From Cyclaneusma minus (Eukaryota > Ascomycota > Leotiomycetes > Marthamycetales > Marthamycetaceae): a stretch of DNA of 64,000 nt. Below are positions 43,177-56,464 of this stretch, piece by piece. Each line of letters opens with the position of its first letter. Within the stretch, counting starts at the first letter, position 1. The notes below the pieces were generated by a model. It did not search any database. It saw only the letters and a list, made by a program, of their open reading frames with translations, and had not been told where the DNA came from. Both the position numbers and the translations under genes were made by a program. Location: contig JAKZHN010000001.1 of the NCBI GenBank assembly GCA_037179335.1, positions 1,302,001-1,366,000 on the forward strand. Reading direction: 5' to 3'.

Positions 43177-43695
43177 TCACTTCCTCCCATCGACCATAAC
43201 GATGTGATAGCCAAAGCCCGTCTTCACCTCGGCATACTTGGGACTAGCCGTGATGCTCGCCTCCAGCTCAAAGGCTACAGCTTCGAAAGCAGGATCCAGG
43301 TCTCCCCTCTTCTTCCAGCCCAAGGCTCCACCTGCAAAGTTGTACATTAGCTCTTGACTCTTAAGTAATGCAAAAGAAAGCAGTCAACCTACCGGCTCTC
43401 GCCTTGTCCTCTGAGAACTCCCTTGCAACGTCGTCAAACTTGGCGCCGTCCCTCAGCTTGGTGAGAGCTTCTTCTTTCTTGCCATGTTTCTCACACTATT
43501 CCCAGTTAGTCTGTTTTCTACAAAGTGGGTGTCCTGTATACTGACCAAAATATGGCGAACATTGATCTGCTGTGCTCCCTTGACCTTCCCGGCCTTATCG
43601 TCTGCAGCGGGCTTGCCTTTGCCTTTGCCTGCAGCTCCCTTGTCGGCACCCTTATCGGCGGCTTTCTTGTCTGCAGCCTTGCCTTTGGGAGCCAT
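43177..43695 (-). CDS. PIN4: parvulin-type peptidyl-prolyl isomerase, PIN4/Par14-like
   Basis: Catalyses cis-trans isomerisation of prolyl bonds; Par14 relatives bind DNA and pre-ribosomes. Three exons (43695-43546, 43495-43393, 43331-43177) give 135 residues. The first 45 residues are Lys/Ala/Gly-rich (AADKKAADKGADKGAAGKGKGK), the basic nucleic-acid-binding tail typical of Par14. The isomerase domain follows: INVRHILCEKHGKKEEAL, FDDVAREFSEDKARAGGALGWKKRGDLDPAFE, and the C-terminal VKTGFGYHIVMVDGRK. There is no WW domain, which separates it from Pin1/Ess1. Divergent from the cysteine dioxygenase gene. Confidence 0.95.
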
Positions 43696-44420
43696 GTTGG
43701 CAGCTTCTGAGAAGGGGACTGAGCGGGTAGGAGAAGCCGGTAGCCGTGCTGAAGGAGAGACAAGACGTCTGGCGATTTATCACGTGACGATAAAGCGGTC
43801 GTCGGGGCGTCTCAGAGGCTCAGAGCGTGCCACACTCGCAGTGACGAAGTATCCCCTGGTCTTGACGTGCTCGTGGGAACCTGCCACAGGCTGATGGAGT
43901 GAGATGGCTCTTATCGTCAGATGGCCGTAGCCCGATCAGGTTGGTGGAGCATGCTGAAATGGCGACGACAACTTCGCAACGCGAGGCTGTGCTGCGAAGA
44001 GCCGACACGATGCGTAAAGCGGCGTACGACAGCTGTTCCTTCCATAAATTCTAGTGCTGAGGCGGTTGCCAACGCCTTGTCGTCTTCATCACGACCTTCT
44101 GTATTACTCGGATCATCATCCCTCAGACTGCTTCAGGAGTCAAAGGTAAGGAGACCTCTCGCACTATTTAACAACTGCACGCGCCCGTTGGCCTTTCCTT
44201 CTGGTGTTATCGTCCAGTCCTACAGACCGCCAAACCTAAATTCTTTAGGGGGTCCACCGGCCTTTCTCCGTTTATTTGCTGATTATTCTGGCTACGTTGA
44301 CTCAAACACGCCTCTCTCTCATGACTCCACTGATCGCATCTCCCTACATCACGCATCTCTGGATAAGATACTCCCAATAAAAACACCACTTATCTCTACA
44401 TCTCACACCAGGACCTCGCC
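43696..44420. promoter_or_regulatory. divergent promoter of PIN4 and cysteine dioxygenase
   Basis: About 725 bases between two divergent starts. No further gene supported. A CACGTG-like element (TATCACGTGACG) lies near 43780, a usual bHLH or sulfur-regulator type core, but the assignment is only by similarity. Confidence 0.4.
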
Positions 44421-45293
44421 ATGGCTCCAGCTCTGGCTCTTGGCATCTCGAGCCTCCATGGTGGCCACGGCTTCTCTGCAACCTCGCCCATCAAGCCTTG
44501 CGCGCCTGCAGATGGCTTTCACCAGATGGTCGAGGAGCTGAACCGCATCCTGGGCCCATCGTCGGGCCTCAACTCGGAGGATATCGATGTTCAGGCCATC
44601 CAGAAGTTAATGGAACGCTACAACTCGCGCGAGACGGAGTGGCAGAAATATGCCTTTGCCGACCTGTCCCGGGGCTACACTCGCAACTTGGTGGATGAAG
44701 GAAACGGGAAGAGCAATCTGGTTCGTCCATCTTCCACAGATGTGCCAACCGGCATTTTGACATTTGTGCGACCATTTGGCCATGGAGATTGGTACGCTAA
44801 CGACACGGATCCATAGCTTGTGCTCGTATGGACTCCAGGAAAAGGCAGCCCGGTACACGACCACGCCGACGCGCACTGTGTGATGAAGATCCTGAGAGGC
44901 ACGCTGAAGGAGACGCGCTATAATTTTCCCAAGAACAACGCCACGGCACCCGAGGTTATTGGCGAGAAAATATACAAGGAGAACGAGGTTACCTACATGG
45001 CCGACGAGCTGGGACTGCACAAGATCACAAACCCCGACCCTGAAGCCATCGCCGTATCTCTGCACCGTAAGTGTCTCATTTTGTAATTACGTTTCTGAAA
45101 CGTTAGCGGAACCAGGGTTTTCTGGCAGCGGGGTCTTGTGATGATGGAGTTCAAAGACTGACACGATCTAGTCTACACGCCTCCGAACGCGGCCAGGGAA
45201 GGATGTAATATCTTCTGCGAAAGGACGGGCAAACGAAGCCATGTGACCCAGAGCAACTTCTACTCGGTCTACGGCTGCAAAGCTGGCGAATAG
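44421..45293 (+). CDS. cysteine dioxygenase
   Basis: Oxidises L-cysteine to cysteine sulfinate with O2 and Fe(II). Three exons (44421-44720, 44817-45066, 45172-45293) give 223 residues. Cupin iron ligands are seen in SPVHDHADAHCVMKIL (His 114, His 116) and in VSLHLYTPP; the cysteine of the Cys-Tyr cofactor is Cys 121, spaced from the histidines as in the mammalian enzyme, with a candidate Tyr in FYSVYG near the C-terminus. Start ATG is in a CCATGG context. It lies divergent to PIN4. Cytosolic; controls cysteine levels and supplies the taurine/hypotaurine or sulfite route. Confidence 0.96.
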
Positions 45294-45981
45294 ATGGCGA
45301 ATACCTAGATATCTCTACTCTCACAACTTCCGGCGTCGCATGGGTTATCCACAGGTAGGAAGGAGTTTATGGAAATCCGGACTTGGGTAGACGGGGTTGA
45401 GAGCGGGCGCAGGTACCTCATTGCTCCAACCATTTGTACCTAACGAGTTTCTTAATTCCACATTACAAATATCCCCGCACCTGAACATGGTTCTACCGTG
45501 TCAGGTTTTCCTTCCTTATCCGACGGGACACGTCTTCCGATCGCGATTTTCCTGTGGGCATGCTGCAGCTTGTTGTGGTATCTGAACTTTTCTTGACAAA
45601 TCAGAAGGTCGAGTTCGAAGAAAGCATTGGAGACCACGTGCGCTATGTCCTTTTCATTGAAATTATGTGCAGAACCATTGGAACCACTCGCATGTCTGCC
45701 GTTTCCTTTGGTTAATTCTCACTCGCTACCAGTAGTCCCGATCAGAACCCCTAGGAAAAAAGATCAAGGTCCAGCACTATTACTCTTATTCCTGCCCGAG
45801 CCAGTCTATCCCATCTTCATAACCCTTCCTCTCCGCTCACAATCCTCCACTTCTTACTAAACCCACAAAGAACGGCTCGTGCAGTCCCAGCCAAACAGAA
45901 ACGCAGATACAAATCCAACTCAAGGCAATCAGCGCTGCCTCCCGAAAGCACCGCCGCCGCCGCTACTGACTCCGTGTCAGG
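45294..45981. other. intergenic
   Basis: Same-strand spacer of about 690 bases. An open frame without ATG runs from about 45840 past the next gene's start in a different frame. Nothing else seen. Confidence 0.4.
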
Positions 45982-47140
45982 ATGGCTCCCCTCTCGCCTC
46001 CGCCCCAAGGGCAGACCAACTACTGCGGCAGTCCAGTCACGACGTCCGAGGACATCTCCGACAATCCCCATAATATCGGAGGACAGTCGCATTTACAATT
46101 ACGTACGAAGATGAGGCGTATAAGCAAGAGGCTGGGTCTGCTGGAGACTCAGGTGATGGCTTTGGAGGAACAGAATAGGATGTTGGAAAAGATGGTAAAG
46201 AAGGGCTGTGCTGGGTGTGCTGGGAAGATGGTGGATGGTGATGGGGATGCGGACGGGGAGGGCAAGGTGGTGAGTATTTTTTTACCCCGTTTGGCATTTT
46301 GCTCTTGATGTTGCGTCGTGTGCGAACCGCCCTCCTCGATCGACCTTCGGATGCAACGAATTCGAAACGTTACATCTCTCCCAGAGCCTCTTCACTTCTC
46401 GACAACTGTTCACGAAGCAGTCTCTATCCGAAGCACAGATGAAGCACTACTAACAACCCTCCCCACAGCACCCGAACACGACAGGTCCAGATTCTCTATC
46501 CCCTCCATTTACCAAAGTCACCATCCTCCCCAATACCCCCACAACCCCCAACTCCAATTTGAACGTCTACCCCACCCCAGACAACAGCCCCACCCACGGT
46601 TACTGTTTCAGCCCTCCTGGCGCCCCCCGCGCCGTCCGTCACCGCACCCCCAGCACCATCAGCGAAGTCAGCACTCCCTCGATCCGCCACTCACCCGGCG
46701 CCCGCGTCTCCTCATTATCTCTTTCGTCACACGCTTCTTCCGCCCTCGATCTCTCTGATTTCAGTCATCTCACATCAAGCACTCTCTTCGGAAGCTCTGC
46801 CGCTATGCCTGCGAAAACTACTGCGCCTCTTACGATTGAAGGAGCTGAGAATGGAGAGAGACCGATTTCAGGAACTACCGATGGAACTGCTGGCACAAAA
46901 AGCACTTGGATTGCGTCCAGCTTGTTGCAAGGGATTGAGGGGCCTGCAGGACCTGTGGGGTACAACTCTGCCCGTGTGGCTGGTAATACGACGACGAAAG
47001 ATGAGGATGAAGCGGAGATTGGCACGGCGACGAAAGTGCAGATGCAAAAGGGGAATGCGGTGACGGTGCAGGAGGTGAGGGAGTTTAAGAAGAAGGGGGT
47101 GTGGAAGAGAGTCAAGGGCGCGATTGTCAAAATTGCTTAG
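45982..47140 (+). CDS. unknown protein with short coiled coil and Ser/Thr/Pro-rich region
   Basis: Two exons (45982-46269 and 46469-47140) give 319 residues; not recognised. Exon 1 ends in a coiled coil with basic lead-in (RTKMRRISKRLGLLETQVMA to EEQNRMLEKMVKK, residues about 44-75) then CAGCAGK. Exon 2 is rich in Ser, Thr and Pro (TILPNTPTTPNSN, YPTPDNSPTHGYCFSPPG, STISEVSTPSIRHSPG) and looks disordered and phosphorylatable, ending in a basic tail (EFKKKGVWKRVKGAIVKIA) that could form an amphipathic helix. No signal peptide or membrane span. The start is uncertain: another frame is open across the first 120 bases and could belong to a different exon arrangement. Nuclear or cytosolic role cannot be assigned. 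Confidence 0.65.
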
Positions 47141-47835
47141 AAGGCTTGGGACTTGCGTATTGAGATAAGTCTGAAAAGGTTTCTTTGTTTGGGGGCGAGA
47201 CTGGGAGTTGATGGTTTTGGGGATTGAAGGTGTGGAATTATACTTCCTTATGGGGTGTATTGGGTAGGGCGCCTGTCTGCGTCAGTTATGATTATATGAA
47301 AAGGGTATATGGTGGTGAGGGCCAGCTGACTGCGTCACGTGGTTGGGTGGGCCCCTGAACAGCCAGGCTAGCGGTAGCCAGGGCCCTTCGTTTAGTTGTG
47401 GGGTCACAACCACACCAAAAGCTCCAAACCACGCGAAATCTCTGTATCTTCAGGCTTCGAGCTTTTAAGACAGACCGCAGGCAGCTGTAGCTCTTGAATT
47501 TTCCCCCCACCCGCCCCACATAGTTCTATTCTAGTTATATAGCCTCAGCCGGTCAAAGCAGGCTGTTTCAGTCCAAGATCTGCTGAACTCCCAGCAGTCA
47601 CGTGCCACTAACCACGTGAGCTACTCTGCGAATAGCTTTCTTGGCATTTGAAACAGCCAGTTCGCTGGCTGTGCCGCGCAATACACTGATCCTTGATCAC
47701 ATGCACCTCTCCTCTTTTTCTCTGCATATGACGCACTAAACCATATACGGAGCTTATCAGCTTCTATGCTATTGAGCGTAAGCTCATGGTTTACCTTTAG
47801 CCTTCGGCTATTTTCGGGCCGGGCTGCGCAACCCC

Positions 47836-49558
<1,723 letters not shown>

Positions 49559-50089
49559 TATTTATCGCTTCCAAACCGCTCAATAGCATATAAGGCGCCG
49601 CAGGCCCTTAAAACTAGTGTTACACCAGCGCCATGGTAGACCTACACGTACCTCCAATTCACCATCTATCTATTTAAGAGCAGACCGCAGCTCCTCTTTT
49701 CAAAACAAAATCTTTACATGGAATGGAGTGTACTATTGGTACTATTATAGACGACTGAGACCCAAGGCCGCGTTGCGCCCCGTTTAGCAATTTAGAATTT
49801 AAGAAAATTAACAGACCGATCTAACAAATTGTATAGAATGAATTTAAACACACGCACAAATTTGTTTCGGCATTCTGAAAAACAAATAAAGCTAGAGCGG
49901 TGGGTCGACAGTAGCACGGACAGCTGACGGTAGGTCCTTGGGCTCAGTGGAGAAGGGAAAGAACAACGATTAATGAGTACGGTATCTGGTACCTAGACAG
50001 TTGCATATTTTACTCGACTAGGTAATTTTGAGGTTTTGCGGAATTGGACAAAGAAACTTGTCTAGGGTAGGTTTCTTTGTCATCTAAGG

Positions 50090-52220
50090 TCACGTGATCC
50101 AGCAGGATACCGCGAGAGCCCCTTAGCCATCAGATTCGGCTGGCGATAGCCACAAAAAATCCAGAAAATTAATTGACAGTAGCTGTGAGGTGCGGTGACA
50201 GGTTTGCCGAGTGACAGTTGCGAATGAATAAAGATTGCGTCACCAGGGGAGTTCCCAAGGTATAAATAGGGCAACGGGCCGCCCCTCTCCGTTTTCCTTT
50301 CTTCATGGACCTCTTGCATGACCAGGGGCATGCATGTCCTGAGGAGCAGAGTAGCAGAGTAGCAGACTGGAAGCCAGGTCTCTCTTACAGAATCTGATTG
50401 TTTGAAATCGGCGGTATTGGATATTTTACTTGTTCAAAGTCTTATGCTTTTGCTAGAGTAAATTGTATGCATATTTGGAATTGGAATTACGAAAATCCTG
50501 GAAAGAAAATAACAGCAGTAAGAGCCTTTAACGGTAGCTACAGCATGCAGTGGTAGATAGCTGCAAATCCGGTTAAGAATGGGCAAGTTCGCATCAAGTG
50601 GGAAGTCCTCAAAATATAAATAGGCTCAACGGGCCGCCCCTGTCCGACTTTTTTCTTCATAAACTCGATTGTCTACTGTGGCTCCTGTCCTCGAGATTTA
50701 TGGGGAAGAGTAGCGAGGTTCCATTCCTAGATGGAAGGCGTGCTTGTCTGAGTCCTGCCGTTTGCAAAGCTTGAGTCTCAAAAATTCCGTGCTTTTGCTA
50801 CAGTAAATTGTACACAAATCCAGGCACGAGAATTCTGCCACCGTAATGACAGCAGTAAAAGCGTCTGACGGTAGCTATAGCACACGGTGATAGCTGGAAA
50901 TCCTGTTGAGATTGAGCCAGCTGCGGAGTCCTAAAGGCATAAATAGAGCATTTCGGGCCGCCTTCCTCCGTCTTCTTTTCTTCATGAACTCGAATGTCTC
51001 AGGCAAAACAGACGCTTGAGATCTTGGGAAGGAGACTGAGAAGCCAGGTTCCTCTCCTAAGAGGCTGAGACAGAAGGCCTGAATGTGCTTGAGTTTTAAA
51101 AGATCCACGCTTTTTCTGGAGCAAATTGGATATATATTTGGGCACAAAAATCCCGGCAAAGGAACGACGGCAATAAACACGTTCGGCGGTAGCTCCAGCA
51201 TGCGGTGGAAGGCAGAGATGTGGTTGCAAGTACAAAAGTTTTCCTCAATTGGCCCTGGGCGCCCAAAAGACATAAATAGGCCATTTCGGGCCGCCTCTCT
51301 CCGACTTTCTTCTCTCATGAACTTTCTCTTCTAACCCCGGTTCCTATGGAAGGAGAAGCTGGATCCCATGAAGATAACAAGCCTCAGATCTTGCTCTGTT
51401 TCAGTCTTTACTCTTCAAGCTTGATTTATGAAAATTCTGTGGTTTTGCTAAAGTGAATTAATTATATGCTGGCAAAGGCACGGAACTTCAGAAATGAAAT
51501 CACGGTACTCAAGAGATCCGACAGTAGCTATGACGCGCGGTGACAAATATCTGGAAAGACGGGTGCGAATAGAGAGGGTTCACGTCATCTAGGGAAGTCC
51601 ATGGGGTATAAATAGAGCATTTCGGGCCGCCTCTCTCCGTTTCCTCTCCATGACTTTCATGTCTTCTACATTCCAGTCACGCTTCCCAGGGCGGTCCCAG
51701 GAACATAGAGAGGAATACCCAAGTTTCAAAGTAGGAAGTTTCACTGACTCACCTCTCATGGTGTTGAGACACAGCCGAAGATTGCATTTTTGCTGGTATA
51801 GAGGGCGGAGGAAATTCTGAAAACGAAATGACGGTAGTATAGACACATGGTGGTAGCCCTAATAGACGGCGATAGATTCCAGGAGTAATAAGGTGCAATG
51901 GGGGTAGAATTGCGTCAGGTGGGAACATGAGTCCCTAAGGCATAAATAGACCATTTCGGGCCGCCTCTCTCCGTCTTCTTTCCACAGACATTTTTCGTAG
52001 AGTTCAACCTTTACTGTCCACGGAACTCAAGTCACAGTAATAAGTCTGAGTGTGACTTCTTGCAGTATCCAAGCTTGAGTTAAAGAGGAGGATACCTAAC
52101 TTTCGACTTGTTTGGGTTGGAGTATGTTCAAAATCAATGAAAAAATCGAGAATGGAAACGACGGTAAACAAGGCCATTCGGTGGTAACACTCATACACGG
52201 CGATCGAGTCCAAGGGCGAC
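50090..52220 (+). repeat. diverged tandem array of about 333-bp units with TATA-like cores
   Basis: Six units share a core: T/C-ATAAATAG, then a short spacer with CATTTC or CAAC, GGGCCGCC, and a C/T-rich TCTCTCCG followed by TTCTTCATGAACT-like sequence. Cores start at 50261, 50615, 50938, 51271, 51607 and 51941 (steps 354, 323, 333, 336, 334). Between cores each unit also keeps GCTTTTGCTAGAGTAAATTG-like and ACGGTAGCTACAGCATGCGG-like blocks. ATGs after the core open only short frames that are not conserved, so the unit is not a protein repeat. Confidence 0.85.
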
Positions 52221-52657
52221 ACTTGCGAAAGAAAAACGTGGAGTGGCCCCGGCAGGATGTAAAATATTTCTTCTTGTCCGCCTCCAAAGTCTCCCACCGA
52301 CTGCCGGGTTCCTCTCTCGATACCGTCTATGAGATCTATCGCCATATCGCATACACCTATCGCCATAGTACACTCACCAGTGACGGCTAGCAGGCGTTTT
52401 CAAAATTGTATCAATAAATTTCTCCAGAAAAGCTGTGCTTATTCCAGCGAGCCACAGACTTTACCGTACTTTTACTGTATTCGATGTTTACCGGTGAATG
52501 TAGGGTACTTCTTTGTTCTGGATTTGGCTTCGAAAGCTTGGCAAATCCCGCGGTGGGGGCCGATTATTGATGACAAAGTCTTTGTTCAAGAACTGTACGA
52601 ACAATGAGTTGTACTTGTACGTGGAGACTCAACGTAACATTGGAACATCCGAGCAGT

Positions 52658-52665
52658 TATAAAAG
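52658..52665 (+). promoter_or_regulatory. TATA box TATAAAAG of the 2EXR gene
   Basis: Lies about 157 bases before the ATG at 52822, downstream of the tandem array. Confidence 0.45.
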
Positions 52666-52821
52666 GTCTCGAGGGTACGAATCTGAAAATTGACCCCACC
52701 TGCCCAACTTTGGCTTTGCTGATCATATCTTCAACTGGTTTTGAAGTTATCCTAGACTTACAGGTAAGTTGCAAATATTCTCGACACAAGTTCGAAGGTA
52801 CGTTCCGAAAAGATACCAATC

Positions 52822-53760
52822 ATGTCTACTAACCAGCGGTACGACCAGAGTGACGACGAAAGCGTGGTTTCGACCAAACCGACCCCACCTTCTTTCCGGC
52901 TACAAAAGCTTCCCGGCGAGCTTCAAGACGAGATCTGGAAGTGGACCGCGCGCATCCCCCGCGTCATCCCCATTGCGCTCGAAGACGCCGTGCTCCGATT
53001 TGCGCAAACCCGGGCCATCCAGACCGACGTCGCCCGGGCCGAAACCTCCCAGTCCGTCCACGCCCTCATGAAGGCACCTTACGAGTTTCTGGGGCTTTCT
53101 GGAGAAGATCCTGACTTGTTCGATGTTCTGATCAACTTCAACGTGGACACGCTGTACCTCACGGATGGTGGAAACGACCCGGGGATTTGGCGGGTTGGCC
53201 AGGATGGCCGAATTGGCATGGGCCGCATGCTTTCGTTTCTGGTTCCCGAACAGAAGCGACGCTTGCAATCTTTGGCCATCAACGACTTCTGGCTGACAGC
53301 CGGAATGGAGAGCACCAGGCATTTTTGGGGACCCGCGCTCCTGTCCAACCACATCCGGCATCTTCCCGCGCTCGACGAGCTCATTCTTGTCATTGCGCCC
53401 GACCGGTACGTGACCGAACTGTCCAAACGGGAGAAATCCAATAGGATGGTGAGAATCCTCAGGATGTTCCAACGACAGTTCGAGGGTGTCAAGCGTCAAG
53501 AATCCGCTTGGTACCACAACTTGCCTCTCGTGGAAAAACGTCTGAGGTTCGAAGAAGGAGCTCCCCGTGTGGTCAGGTTCAAACTCATGTCCTGGGATTC
53601 CTTGGAAAAGGACCTGGTGCAGGAGTATGTGCTGCAAGACGGCATGGAGGTTCCTGCTTTCGTCAATCTGGAGATGGTTCGTGGTCGACTGCTCGAGCCG
53701 TCCGGCCAAGACGTCTTCACGCCGGATCGAGAGAATGCGGCCTGTTTCCAGTTCAACTAG
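52822..53760 (+). CDS. 2EXR-domain protein
   Basis: Single-exon gene, 312 residues. The 2EXR family is a large, fungal-expanded group of unknown function named after two ExR motifs. The family signature FRLQKLPGELQDEIWKWTAR followed by IPRVIPI is at about residues 25-50, where an F-x-x-LP-E-[LI]-[RQ]-x-x-IW pattern is expected. Further conserved blocks: FNVDTLYLTD, RLQSLAINDFWL, and LDELILVIAPDR. No signal peptide or membrane segment. It lies at the edge of the gene desert and tandem array, as members of this family often sit in variable regions. Function unknown. Confidence 0.8.
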   Translation: MSTNQRYDQSDDESVVSTKPTPPSFRLQKLPGELQDEIWKWTARIPRVIPIALEDAVLRFAQTRAIQTDVARAETSQSVHALMKAPYEFLGLSGEDPDLFDVLINFNVDTLYLTDGGNDPGIWRVGQDGRIGMGRMLSFLVPEQKRRLQSLAINDFWLTAGMESTRHFWGPALLSNHIRHLPALDELILVIAPDRYVTELSKREKSNRMVRILRMFQRQFEGVKRQESAWYHNLPLVEKRLRFEEGAPRVVRFKLMSWDSLEKDLVQEYVLQDGMEVPAFVNLEMVRGRLLEPSGQDVFTPDRENAACFQFN

Positions 53761-56464
53761 TTTCCCTAGTGGCTGTACTGAGAAAGCCACAAAGACAAGA
53801 ATGACACGGTAAGTTGCTGCAGGCAGTGACGATACCAGCCTGTCGATTGTATCATGAGTTGTATAGGTAAGAGTCATTACATCAAAAAGGTAGGCTGACA
53901 TCCCATCGCTATATCATGAAAAGAACGAAGTTTTGAGGTATGCCTACTTTTTTATGCTATTCCGTGCTCGCAATATAAATGTGGCAAATGTACAACGTTG
54001 TATGCGCAAGGTTGACTTTGACCTGTTGCAGCTCTAGTTGGTCATAGATACTCTGCGGGAGCTATAACATCCCCCCATATCATTCATAGATGTGCAACAA
54101 ACATGAGTGAATCCAGGATGACTCCGGCAACAAATGGGAGAGTTTCATAGAAAAGTCCGAGGCTGACAATGGAATTGCACCAAGCTCTGACCTGTCTGTG
54201 CCAAAGAGAACTGCCACTTACCTTGCTCGTGATCGTATGTCCATGGACGAAAGATCCGGATGTTTCTGGAAATAGAATCGGACGAAGTCAGGCTTTGATC
54301 CTCTGTTCGCATTTGTGACGACGGGGCCGGAGGAATAAAGACGATCGTGGGTCGCTGTTTGGGCCTTCAAGATCTTAGAATGACCTTGTGGCCGCATGAC
54401 TTGGGCACCGGTGTCGGGCTGAGCAATTCGGTGCATAGTCGAGGCTTCTCGCAGCTCGATGCCTATGTATGTGTGCCGTGAGATGTCTGCAATAGATCAA
54501 AAGATGGCCAACGTGGCAAAGGGCTGTAGCTAGACACATCTATGCAATCAGACGAGAGTCCGCAGCCTCGCAATACAGAACTAGATATGATGGGTTGGCT
54601 TGAGATCGGCCGAGCATGAGGCCGAGCATGTACGGGGGCGGGAGCCCGCGATATGGTAAATCGCCGAGAAGCGGTACTCGCCCACAAATTGGCGGTCTGA
54701 AAGCAGAAGGTGGCATTGTGAGAGGTGTCCGAATCTACCGTGAAACAACAGGCCCATGGTCTTGGGGATTTGTACAAGATGAGACGAACAGATCTTTCGG
54801 GATACTTCAAGCTCTTGCGGGGAATAGTCGTGTGTTCATCTCTGCCCTGTCGGTAGGTAGGCTTGGTCGAAGGTCGTCGATAAGCTGTGATACGCAGGAC
54901 ATAGGTAGTGAGTACATGTATCTGTAGCCGTAAGCAGCCGCGTCTATCTCTAAGGGTCCCAATGACAAGCGCCGGTATTCCGAAGTCGCAAGTTGCTGAG
55001 TCGAGTCCGATAACAGGCTGAAGTTTCGAACATGACTTCTCCTGCGTGTCTTCCCAATACTTCACTTCAGGCTGATTCTGACCTCAACCGACAGCCTGTT
55101 GAAGTTCTTGGGGGTTTCGATCCGTCTGTTAATGGCGCGGATTCCCACAGGCCTCGGATGAAGTTGAGACGCTTCGTGTCTCCACCTCGCAGGTTCGTTT
55201 CACAGTCTGTCAAATAGGCGAAGGGCGTCTAAACGTGCGTGTCCGTGTCATCTTGCAGGAGGAGCATGGGGTGAAGGTGATCTCCTGAAGGCAGGGAAAG
55301 CCATTTTTAGACCAAGGTCTCGGGAAGCAGCAGGCCCAGGAGCCACAGAAGCCAGTTGATTGACTTTGGTAGTGGCGGGAGTTCCTCGCGCCACGACCTG
55401 GCGATTCACCCGAGCCACATCTTAGCCGCTTGGGCCCACTTACCGGCAGTCGGTGGCCAATCAGATCCACTAGACCGGGGTCAGCCACTGTTTCACCAAA
55501 CTCGCTGTCGACCACCCAAAGCTGTCGTGTCCCCATCAGAAAGCTTAGTTGAGCATGTCACAAGCTGGACTGTCCTCCGCTCAACACAGAATCGACGCGG
55601 CCAGGAATGGGCTCGGATGCCACCATTCGACGTCGAGGGAGGACCATAGACGCGGCCTACCCCGGCGGCCCCCGAATCGAAATGCTGCGCGTGCCGCCAG
55701 CGAATGGGATTCTGCTTCCTGGTCTCTGTGTTCTGCCTGGAGCTCCGTCTTTGTTCCCTGTGTTTCGAATGTTTCGAATCGCCGCGTTTCGAGCACCCAA
55801 GAGGCTATGATGGACAGCGAGATGCTGGGGGGGCTGGCGGGTACATTCCAGACTCCTCTACCGCCACCCAACTTATCTGCCCCAGTGAATCACAGACTCA
55901 GTCCCCAAAACTCCATAAGTACACGACTGATTCCCCAACTTAGAAGACTGTTGGTCCGAAACAGCAGGCCATCATTCGTCCTCGGCCGTCCTTCCTCGCA
56001 CTGCCTCGATGTGTTCTTTGTGATAGTGTTGCTCTTTATTCCGCTGACGCTCATTTGCATCGTCCGTGTTGAACACTCTGAATTCACACAATCCTCATTG
56101 ATGACAAGCGGCCTCGTTCCTCCCAGCCACTTGACTATTTGAATCCGCCTCTGCCTTTTTACAACAAGCCAAACAAAAACCTTGTGCTAGTTCTCGAGTC
56201 TCCACGTTCCTTCCTTGCCCCATTGAACACACCAAATCTCAAGCGACAGCGACAAATCAACAACCACTCGACAGAAAACAAGCGAGCAACAGCCGCCCTT
56301 TTCTGCGCTTTTCCATAACCCATCGCTTGGACAATCGCTTTCTCTTCATCCACAACAGACATCCAGGCGATCGTCTCTTGCTCCAACTTCCTACCTCCTA
56401 TCCCGACGACCACCCACCGACAACCACCCACCCAAAAGTTACGCCTGCGAAAACACCATCCACG
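53761..56464. other. 2.7-kb spacer, no supported gene
   Basis: A 200-codon minus-strand frame (55065-54463) and a 197-codon plus-strand frame (55549-56142) show no recognisable family and have atypical composition. A short duplication GGCCGAGCATG occurs twice near 54607-54630. The last 300 bases are C-rich and probably the 5' UTR and promoter of the GH55 gene. Confidence 0.5.

Noticed and set aside
50261..51949. tRNA or 5S rRNA cluster as explanation of the 333-bp array
   Set aside because: I could not find A/B boxes, a cloverleaf or 5S-like sequence; the conserved core is a TATA-type element.
52900..53901. 333-codon minus-strand open frame
   Set aside because: Antisense shadow of the 2EXR gene, which has the family signature and a TATA box on the plus strand.
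54463..55065. 200-codon minus-strand open frame in the 2.7-kb spacer
   Set aside because: No recognisable domain, atypical composition and no splice or promoter support; could be chance.
55549..56142. 197-codon plus-strand open frame with one hydrophobic stretch
   Set aside because: No family likeness; the first codon is not ATG and the region reads like promoter or 5' UTR of the GH55 gene.
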